Assembly: GCF_000424625.1 (NCBI RefSeq)
Contig: NZ_AUKG01000001.1
Span: 1,116,001 to 1,180,000, forward strand
DNA from: Conexibacter woesei Iso977N
GTDB taxonomy: Bacteria > Actinomycetota > Thermoleophilia > Solirubrobacterales > Solirubrobacteraceae
Length of the DNA stretch: 64,000 nucleotides
Direction: 5' to 3'
The notes beneath the pieces are model-generated. The model had not been told where the DNA came from, did not search any database, and worked only from the letters and a program-made list of their open reading frames with translations. This document shows, one piece after another, positions 58,140-64,000 of this stretch. Every line of letters starts with the position of its first letter. Position 1 is the stretch's first letter. A program made the translations under genes and the position numbers.

Positions 58140-59024
58140 TCAGGTTGTCGTCAGGTCCGTTGGCAGACGTGGCGGCAGGTTGTAGGTCTTGAAGTTCCGG
58201 AAGCTGCTGAAGCGCGGGTGGTCGGGGCCGTGGAAGTCGGCGGAGCCGGTGGTGAGGAGGCCGCGGGCGGTCGCGGCGTCGTAGGCGGTCTGCGTTTGCG
58301 CGCGCGTGTGCGTGGTGTAGAAGGCCTCGACGCCGTCGAGGCCCTGCGCGTCGAAGCGCGCGATCGCGCCGACGACGTCCTCGGGCGCGTCGACGTCCCA
58401 GAACGGGTGCGCCCAGACCGCGGCGCCGCCGGCCAGGTGGATCGCGTCGATCGCCTCCGCGACCGTGGGCGTGGTGCGGCGGCGGTAGGCGGGGGCGCCG
58501 GGGATCAGGTAGGCCTCGAGCAGCGTGCCGAAGTCCTGGAGGTGCTCCTCGGCGATGCGCGCCACGTTGTGCGGGTGGTTGAACGCGGCCTGCGCGAGGT
58601 GGGGGCGGCCGATCGGGAGGCCGGCGGCGCGGCGCTCGTCGAGGACCGTGCGGTCCAGGGCCCAGCCGTGCTCCTCCAGCGCGTCGGCCATCCGGTCGGC
58701 GCGCGCCGCGCGGTCGGCGCGGAAGGCAGCCAAGGTGTCGCGGAACGCGTTGTTGGTGTGGTCGATCCCGTAGCCGACGACGTGGAGGTCCTCGTACTCG
58801 CCGTCGATCGTCGACAGCTCGGTCGCGGGGAGCAGGCGGATGCCGGCGCGCCTGGCGGCGTCCTGCGCCTCGGCGACGCCGTCGACCGTGTCGTGGTCGG
58901 TCAGCGCGAGCAGCTCGACGCCCGCGGCCGCGGCGCGCTGCACCACCGCGGCGGGCGGGAGCGTGCCGTCGCTGTAGGTCGAGTGCGACTGGAGGTCGAA
59001 GGTGGGGCGCTCGTCGTCGTTCAC
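58140..59024 (-). CDS. PHP-domain phosphoesterase (YciV/RNase AM-like)
   Basis: 294 residues. Metal ligands typical of the PHP family are visible: DLQSHSTYSDGT (HxH-type), LALTDHDTVDG, the Glu in ATELST, a central His (HPHNVARI), VWAHPFWD and the last GSADFHG. Members cleave phosphoesters such as 3-prime,5-prime-bisphosphonucleotides or short RNAs. The start ATG 59024 lies 27 bp from the first MarR-type operator, so transcription of this gene may also respond to that repressor. Confidence 0.85.
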   Translation of the reverse strand: MNDDERPTFDLQSHSTYSDGTLPPAAVVQRAAAAGVELLALTDHDTVDGVAEAQDAARRAGIRLLPATELSTIDGEYEDLHVVGYGIDHTNNAFRDTLAAFRADRAARADRMADALEEHGWALDRTVLDERRAAGLPIGRPHLAQAAFNHPHNVARIAEEHLQDFGTLLEAYLIPGAPAYRRRTTPTVAEAIDAIHLAGGAAVWAHPFWDVDAPEDVVGAIARFDAQGLDGVEAFYTTHTRAQTQTAYDAATARGLLTTGSADFHGPDHPRFSSFRNFKTYNLPPRLPTDLTTT

Positions 59025-59050
59025 CAGGAGCCGACCGTATCCGCGCCACG

Positions 59051-59090
59051 ATCGTTAGGGCGCTAACGATGTTCTGTTAGCCTGCTAACG
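59051..59090. promoter_or_regulatory. two palindromic MarR-type operators
   Basis: Site 1 (59051-59070) is a perfect 20-bp palindrome, ATCGTTAG-GGCG-CTAACGAT. Site 2 (59076-59089) is GTTAG-CCTG-CTAAC. They share GTTAG-N4-CTAAC, and their centres are 22 bp apart, two helical turns. Site 2 ends two bases before the marR ATG, so transcription probably starts inside the operators and the mRNA is leaderless or nearly so. Repression of both marR-MFS and the divergent PHP gene is plausible. Confidence 0.8.
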
Positions 59091-59091
59091 A

Positions 59092-59556
59092 ATGGCACCG
59101 GCCGCTGCTCCGACCAACGACGTGCACACGGACGACCTCGTGGTCGCCTTCGACGCGTTCGTCAAGGCGGCCAAGCGCTCGCGCGCCCGCGCCGAGGGCG
59201 CCGACGGCGGCACGCTGACCAGCTCGCAGGCCGACCTGCTCGCGCCGCTGCTGGAGTGCGAGCCCGCGGGCCTGGGGCTGCGCGCGCTGGCGCGGCTGGC
59301 CGGGATCGCGGCGCCGACCGCGACGCGGATGGTCGACGGGCTGCAGGAGCGCGGGCTGGTCACGCGGCGCCGCGACCCGGACGACGGCCGCGCGGTCCTG
59401 ATCGCGCTGACCGCCGACGGCGAGGACGCGCTGCGGGAGCGCCGCGCGCAGCTGCTCGCCCGGCGCCGGGCCATGTTCGAACTGCTGACGCCGAGCGAGC
59501 GCCGCGCCGCCGCGCGCGTGCTGTCGCGCCTGACCTCGGCCTTCGAAGGGAGTTGA
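59092..59556 (+). CDS. MarR-family transcriptional repressor
   Basis: 154 residues. Winged HTH with LRALARLAGIAAPTATRMVD, then ERGLVTRRRDPDDGRAVLIA (the wing), and terminal helices for dimerisation. It probably represses its own operon through the two upstream palindromes and is released by a small-molecule ligand that the neighbouring pump exports. No upstream ribosome site, in keeping with a leaderless message. The stop overlaps the MFS start (TGATG). Confidence 0.92.
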   Translation: MAPAAAPTNDVHTDDLVVAFDAFVKAAKRSRARAEGADGGTLTSSQADLLAPLLECEPAGLGLRALARLAGIAAPTATRMVDGLQERGLVTRRRDPDDGRAVLIALTADGEDALRERRAQLLARRRAMFELLTPSERRAAARVLSRLTSAFEGS

Positions 59557-61127
59557 TGATGGGGTCGAGTCTGCCCAAGGACCTGCGTCCGATCGCGATC
59601 GTCGTCGTGATCGGGGCGATCATGTCGATCCTGGACGCGACGATCGTCAACGTCGCGCTGCAGACGCTGCGCTCCGACCTGGACGTGTCGCTGGCGACGA
59701 TCCAGTGGGTGTCGACGGGGTACCTGCTGGCGCTGTCGGCGGTGATCCCGCTGACGGGGTGGATGGCCGAGCGCTTCGGGCCGCGGCGCGTGTGGATGGG
59801 CGCGGTCGGGTCGTTCGTCCTGACCAGCGCGCTGTGCGGGGCGGCGTGGAGCGCCGACTCGCTGATCGCGTTCCGGGTCCTGCAGGGGCTGGCCGGCGGG
59901 ATGATCATGCCGATCGGGATGATCACGCTGGCGCAGGCCGCGGGGCCGAAGCGGATGGGGCGCGTGATGAGCGTCGTCGGCGTGCCGATGCTGCTGGGGC
60001 CGGTCGTCGGGCCGGTGCTCGGCGGGTTGTTGATCGACAACCTGTCGTGGCGGTGGATCTTCTACGTCAACGTGCCGGTCGGCTTCGTCGGCCTGATCTT
60101 GGCCTACAAGTTGCTTCCGGTGGGTCGCGCGGTCGGGCGCGACCTGGGTGAGGGCGTGACGACGCCGCCGCTGGACAAGCTGGGGTTGTTGCTCTTGTCG
60201 CCGGGCGTGGCGGCGGTGGTGTTCGGGCTGAGCGAGGTCGGGACGCACCGGACGCTGACGGCGACATCGGCCTGGGTCCCGATCGTGGTCGGGGTCGCGA
60301 TGGTGACGACGTTCGTCGTGCGCGCGCTGCGGATCGAGCACCCGCTGGTGCAGGTCCGGCTGTTCCGCGGGCGCGGGTTCAGCGCCGCGGCCGCGACGAC
60401 GACGCTGATCGGTGGCGCGCTGTTCGGCTCGATGATCCTGCTGCCCTTGTACTACCAGGTGGTCCGAGGGCAGTCGCCGCTGCACGCCGGGTTGTTGATG
60501 GCGCCGCAGGGGCTGGGCGCGGCGCTGGGGATGAACGTCGCGGGGCGGCTGACCGACAGGATCGGCGCGGGGCGTGTGGTCCCGGTCGGGCTGTTGTTGT
60601 TGGCCTTGGGCACGTTGCCGTATGCCTTCATCGGTGGCGACACGGCGTACGGGGTGTTGTTGGTGGGGTTGTTCATCCGCGGGCTGGGGTTGGGCGGCAC
60701 GATGATGCCGGCGATGGCCGCGGCGTATGCCACATTGGACGGTCCGGCCGACGTGCCGCGGGCGACGCCGATGTTGAACGTGTTGCAGCGGGTGGGCGGT
60801 TCGCTGGGTGTGGCAGTGCTGACGGTGGTGCTGGAGAACTCGCTGCAGTCCCACGTCGCCGCGGCGACCGGCGGGCGGCCGTTGCCGGGCGGGTCGGACG
60901 GCGCGGTCGGCGGGACGCTTCCGGACGCGGTCCGCGAGCGCCTGGTCGACCCGCTGGGCGCGGCGTTCGCCAACGCCTACGTGTGGTCGCTCGTGGGGAT
61001 CCTGGTCGCCTTGATCCCGGCGCTGGTGCTGATGCGCGAGGAGCGGCGGGCGAAGCGCGCCGAGGCCGAGGCCGAGGCGGGGTCCGACGCTCCGCCGCCG
61101 CCCGCGCGGGTGCCGGCCGCGGCCTAG
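59556..61127 (+). CDS. MFS multidrug transporter, DHA2 (EmrB/QacA) family
   Basis: 523 residues with 14 predicted helices. MSILDATIVNVALQTL at helix 1, the motif RFGPRRVWMGAVG in loop 2-3, and the antiporter motif C region GPVVGPVLGGLL all fit drug:H+ antiporters of the DHA2 group. It exports hydrophobic toxic compounds using the proton gradient. It is co-transcribed with marR. ATG 59556 or 59559 follows GAAGGGAG. The stop shares CTAG (61124-61127) with the convergent HD-GYP gene. Confidence 0.93.
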   Translation: MMGSSLPKDLRPIAIVVVIGAIMSILDATIVNVALQTLRSDLDVSLATIQWVSTGYLLALSAVIPLTGWMAERFGPRRVWMGAVGSFVLTSALCGAAWSADSLIAFRVLQGLAGGMIMPIGMITLAQAAGPKRMGRVMSVVGVPMLLGPVVGPVLGGLLIDNLSWRWIFYVNVPVGFVGLILAYKLLPVGRAVGRDLGEGVTTPPLDKLGLLLLSPGVAAVVFGLSEVGTHRTLTATSAWVPIVVGVAMVTTFVVRALRIEHPLVQVRLFRGRGFSAAAATTTLIGGALFGSMILLPLYYQVVRGQSPLHAGLLMAPQGLGAALGMNVAGRLTDRIGAGRVVPVGLLLLALGTLPYAFIGGDTAYGVLLVGLFIRGLGLGGTMMPAMAAAYATLDGPADVPRATPMLNVLQRVGGSLGVAVLTVVLENSLQSHVAAATGGRPLPGGSDGAVGGTLPDAVRERLVDPLGAAFANAYVWSLVGILVALIPALVLMREERRAKRAEAEAEAGSDAPPPPARVPAAA

Positions 61128-62218
61128 GCGGCTGCCGCGTACGGGACTTCGTGGGCGGCGACGACCGCCGCGACGACGCGCGGGTCGAACTGCGTGCCCG
61201 CGCAGCGGTCCAGCTCGGCGAGGGCGACGCTCAGCGGGCGCGCCCTGCGGTACGGGCGGTCGGAGGTCATGGCGTGAAGGGCGTCGCAGACGGCGACGAT
61301 CCGGGCGGCGAGCGGGATCGCGTCGCCGCTGAGGCGGTCCGGGTAGCCGGCGCCGTCGTGGCGCTCGTGGACGGCGCGGACGAGCGGGGCGATGTCGTGC
61401 AGCAGCGGGATCCGCTGGAGGATCGCGGCGCCGATCGCGGAGTGCTCCTTGATCTCCTCGAACTCCGCGGGCGTGAGGCGTCCCGGTTTGGTCAAAATTT
61501 CGGAACGAACTCCGATCTTGCCGATGTCGTGGAGGAGCGCGGTGTAGCGCAGCGCGCGCAGCTCGGTGCCGGTGAGGCCGAGCGCGCGGCCGGCGTCGAG
61601 CGCGAGGTCGGCGACGACGTCGGCGTGGTCGGCCGTGTAGGCGTCTTTCGTCTCCAGGACGTCGGCGAGGATCCCGAGTGTGCTCGCGAACGAGTCCTGC
61701 AGCTCCTGGGTCAGGCGCGCGCGGTGCAGGGCGGCGCCGACTTGGGCGGCGACGGCGTCAGCGAGGAGGAGGTCGTCGTCGCCGAAGGCGTGGGTGGCGA
61801 TCTGCTCCAGGTTCAGGACGCCCCAGATCGCGCCGTCGACGTGGATGGGGAGGCTGAGCTCGGAGCCCGGGTCGTGGCGCGGGTCGCGGCGGAGGTAGTC
61901 CGGGTCGCGAGCGGTGTCCGGGATCACCGCGGGCTCGCCGGTCCGGGCGACGCGCCCGTTGATCCCTTCATGTACAGGTTGCTCGTAGGCCAGGAAGTCC
62001 GGCTCGTCGGCGAGCGGCCCGGCGGCGGCGACGACCCGCAGCGTGGCGTCGTGGGCGTCCAGGCGTTGGACGACCGCGAGGAAGAACCCGAACGCGCTGT
62101 GCAGCTCGTCGACCGCGGTCTGCGCGATCGCGCCCGCGTCATCGAGCGGCGCCAACTTGGTCGCCAGCCGAGCCGCGACCGCCAGCCGCGACCGCTCCTT
62201 CACCATCGAGATCCCCAT
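61124..62218 (-). CDS. GAF and HD-GYP domain protein (c-di-GMP phosphodiesterase-like)
   Basis: About 364 residues. A GAF sensor domain (about 15-160) is followed by an HD-GYP domain (about 175-350): LLHDIGKIGV, then HERHDGAGYPDRLSG, with the GYP triad, and AVCDALHAMTSDRPYR. HD-GYP enzymes hydrolyse c-di-GMP to pGpG or GMP; cytoplasmic since no membrane segment is seen. Possible starts are ATG 62218 or 62206; GGGGATC precedes the latter at good distance. Confidence 0.88.
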   Translation of the reverse strand: MGISMVKERSRLAVAARLATKLAPLDDAGAIAQTAVDELHSAFGFFLAVVQRLDAHDATLRVVAAAGPLADEPDFLAYEQPVHEGINGRVARTGEPAVIPDTARDPDYLRRDPRHDPGSELSLPIHVDGAIWGVLNLEQIATHAFGDDDLLLADAVAAQVGAALHRARLTQELQDSFASTLGILADVLETKDAYTADHADVVADLALDAGRALGLTGTELRALRYTALLHDIGKIGVRSEILTKPGRLTPAEFEEIKEHSAIGAAILQRIPLLHDIAPLVRAVHERHDGAGYPDRLSGDAIPLAARIVAVCDALHAMTSDRPYRRARPLSVALAELDRCAGTQFDPRVVAAVVAAHEVPYAAAA

Positions 62219-62326
62219 GCCATCCCGGAACTTCGGCACTCCGCCGCGCCACCTGTTGGGCCCAACGGTCCAAATCGACCTGCCACGTTGTCGAGCCTCC
62301 ACCACGCACACATCGCCCACCTCACC

Positions 62327-62332
62327 TACAAT
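62327..62332 (+). promoter_or_regulatory. candidate -10 box of tRNA-Thr
   Basis: TACAAT lies 13 bases before the mature tRNA 5-prime end, so initiation would fall about seven bases upstream of it. No clear -35 hexamer is seen 17 bases further up. The 127-bp gap between the HD-GYP gene and the tRNA has nothing else evident. Confidence 0.5.
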
Positions 62333-62345
62333 CCGCCTCCACCTC

Positions 62346-62418
62346 GCCGACGTAGCTCAGCTGGTAGAGCACTTCACTCGTAATGAAGGGGTCCCCGGTT
62401 CGAATCCGGGCGTCGGCT
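62346..62418 (+). tRNA. tRNA-Thr (anticodon CGU)
   Basis: A complete cloverleaf of 73 bases: seven-bp acceptor stem GCCGACG/CGTCGGC, D arm GCTC-AGCTGGTA-GAGC, anticodon arm CTTCA-CTCGTAA-TGAAG with CGT at positions 34-36, and T arm CCCGG-TTCGAAT-CCGGG. CCA is not encoded. It reads ACG codons. An excisionase-like gene and a degraded tyrosine integrase lie just downstream, so the tRNA is the probable attachment site. Confidence 0.97.
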
Positions 62419-62598
62419 TGCCAGGGAGTCGCTGCAAATGCGCTGAATTCGCACCCGCAGGATGGTGCCGCGCAACCCGCTGACTCCAGGTTGTTGGGGC
62501 AGAATGGGGTCCCAGAGAGTCCCTTCGAGGTGTGTCTTGGCTGCTCGCGTCTGCGATTGGCCGAGGGTGTTCCGCTTGCTTGCGCGACTGAAGAGGCG

Positions 62599-62847
62599 AT
62601 GACACAGCTCGAACTGCCCTTCGACGATGAGCCGTCGCCAGAGGCCTCATCGCCGGGATACCTCACGATCGCCGAGGCCGCCGAGCGGGTCCGCTGCCAT
62701 GAGCGGACGATCCGCCGGGCGATCGACCGCGGCGCGTTGCGCGCCGGACGCGTCCGCGGGGCGAATGCCGCCCGCGGCGCGTTCCGGATACGGCCGGCGG
62801 ACCTGGACCGCTGGCTGTTCTCGGACGATGATGAGGAGGCGCCATGA
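62599..62847 (+). CDS. excisionase-like HTH protein
   Basis: 82 residues. YLTIAEAAERVRCHERTIRR and GALRAGRVRG, then FRIRPADLDRWL, form the MerR/Xis-type helix-turn-helix (HTH_17) found in excisionases of integrative elements. AAGAGG precedes ATG 62599. Four bases of overlap (ATGA) with the integrase reading frame suggest an old xis-int operon. The 180-bp stretch between the tRNA and this gene (62419-62598) is visibly less G+C-rich than the chromosome, as expected of transferred DNA. Confidence 0.75.
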   Translation: MTQLELPFDDEPSPEASSPGYLTIAEAAERVRCHERTIRRAIDRGALRAGRVRGANAARGAFRIRPADLDRWLFSDDDEEAP

Positions 62848-63989
62848 CCCTTCGCCTCCGACTCGCGCAAGCCGCGCGTCGAGTTGCGCCGTCGGCGTCG
62901 GACCGACGGCAGCATCTCGACGACGCCGACCGTGCGCTGGACGGAACAGGACGGCGCCCGCCGTCGGTTGAGCTTCGACACGTTCGAGGAAGCGGACCTG
63001 GAGCGAGCGCGCCTGGCGCTGGAACTGGCGCAGCACGGGACGATCGGCGGCGTGGTCAAGGACAACACCTTGGCCGCGCTGTGGCCGACCTACCGCGCCG
63101 ACGCCGTCGCGCGCTTAGCTCGGGGACGATCGTCAGCTACGACCGTTGCTGGGCTCGCCACCTCGCGCCGCGCTTCGGCGACATGGCGCTGGACGAGATC
63201 ACGCCGCGCTCGGTCGCGCAGTGGCGCGCCGACATGTTGGACAACGGGATCGGTTGCGAGACGGTACGCCGCGCGATGGTGTTGTTACAGGCCATGTTCA
63301 CGCTCGGTGTCGAGTGGGGTGAGGCCGAGCGCAATCCGGTCTCGGTCGTGCGCAAGCCTCGTCAAGGTCGTACGCGCGCGATCGAGGTCCTGGACCCGGC
63401 AACTGTCGAGCGGCTGCGCCGCGCGCTGCTCGCGGACGGCGACCACTTCTCCGCAACGCTGGTGAGCGTGCTGGCCTACGCCGGCGTCCGTCCAGGCGAA
63501 GGCATAGCACTTGAACGACGCCACATCCGCGAGGACACCATCTTGGTCGAGCAGGCGGTGTCCTACGGGTCTCTGAAGTTGCAGAAGACCGGCCGCGTCC
63601 ACCGGACCGTCGACTCCTCCCAGAGCTTCGCGAGGACATCTTGGGCTGGTGCGACATGAAGGACATCACCCGACGCGACGCACCTCTGTTCGGCCGAAGC
63701 GACGGCGATTGGATGCGACCCGACGACTGGAAGAACTGGCGCCGCCGCCGTCGTCAACGCGACAACCGAGGCCATCAACCTCGGCCGCCCACGCCCTTAC
63801 GACCTCCGCCACTCCTTCGCCTCGCTGATGATCCGCGACGGCAACACCTCGATCGTCGAGCTCGCCGAGCAACTCGGCCACTCACCGACCGAGACGCTGA
63901 AGACCTACGCTCACGTCTTCGCCGAGCACCGGCGACAGCCTCGCGTGCCGGCGAGCGACCTCATCCGAGCGGCTCGGTCGGCGTCCTGA
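62844..63989 (+). pseudogene. tyrosine integrase, frameshifted remnant
   Basis: A phage/ICE-type tyrosine recombinase split over several frames. Family-like residues run in one frame (KPRVELRRRRRTDGS to YRADAVARL), shift near 63116 (SSGTIVSYDRCWARHL), continue through the first catalytic Arg (AYAGVRPGEGI), shift again near 63612 (LLPELREDILGW) and once more near 63743 (NATTEAINLGRPRPYDLRHS). LRHSFASL, LGHSPTET and the nucleophile Tyr in KTYAHVF are all preserved. Another break near the ATG (62844-62880) is likely. The final frame ends at TGA 63987-63989. Either true decay or local sequence errors could explain this; other genes in the window are intact. Confidence 0.85.
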
Positions 63990-64000
63990 GATGTGGTCCG

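Overview
The window is chromosomal DNA of a very high-G+C actinobacterium. Coding is dense, third codon positions are almost all G or C, GTG starts are frequent and overlapping start/stop junctions are common. Several traits together fit the deep-branching class Thermoleophilia (Solirubrobacterales, Conexibacter/Baekduia type): a class II NrdJ reductase, a c-di-AMP riboswitch ahead of an Rpf-like gene, actinobacterial-type CtaA, and many lineage-specific secreted proteins. The placement is an inference from gene content, not from a marker-gene comparison.

Layout. 1-7.2 kb is a cell-surface polysaccharide locus: the tail of a CDP-glucose 4,6-dehydratase, a HAD phosphatase and a methyltransferase on +, facing a five-gene minus-strand operon (gtrA, GT2, GT87-like, rfbC, large GT-C-like membrane protein) stitched together by overlapping start/stop codons. 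7.2-10 kb holds a MOSC protein, a glycosyltransferase-like protein and heme A synthase. 10.2-14.7 kb carries a 1,196-residue secreted protein with a duplicated Trp-rich propeller-like half, translationally coupled to a lipoprotein. 14.7-20.2 kb: a GAF/PAS/SpoIIE phosphatase, Lon protease and a DUF3253 protein. 20.3-27.8 kb: a secreted DUF11 protein with an L,D-transpeptidase, a fatty-acid desaturase divergent from a PucR-type regulator, a CAP-domain protein and a secreted glycosidase-like protein. 27.9-35.8 kb: FtsH, a c-di-AMP riboswitch controlling an Rpf-like muralytic protein, an ArsB-type permease, a PASTA lipoprotein, a membrane Ser/Thr kinase and a second glycosidase-like protein.

35.8-42 kb is metabolic and regulatory: thioredoxin (CPPC), LysR, PEP carboxylase, DUF1059, Nudix and DeoR. 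42-46.6 kb holds an unrecognised 553-residue protein whose C-terminal half resembles nucleoside phosphorylases, a duplicated 127-bp intergenic element, a formylglycine-generating-enzyme-like protein and small proteins. 46.7-57.3 kb: nrdJ, a type I membrane protein, a giant 1,736-residue tail-anchored coiled-coil protein whose gene contains a 108-bp minisatellite, then tmk and, divergently, holB. 57.3-62.2 kb: uppP, a PHP phosphoesterase, a MarR/MFS efflux operon with two palindromic operators, and a GAF/HD-GYP protein. The window closes with tRNA-Thr(CGU) followed by an excisionase-like gene and a frameshifted tyrosine integrase, the edge of a decayed integrative element.

Themes: envelope building (polysaccharide, UppP, LdT, Rpf, kinase/PASTA, secreted hydrolases) and quality control (Lon, FtsH) dominate. 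Four convergent gene pairs end on one shared CTAG tetranucleotide. The most novel candidates are the tail-anchored coiled-coil protein with its membrane partner and the duplicated propeller protein with its lipoprotein. No CRISPR array, rRNA or intact insertion sequence was seen.
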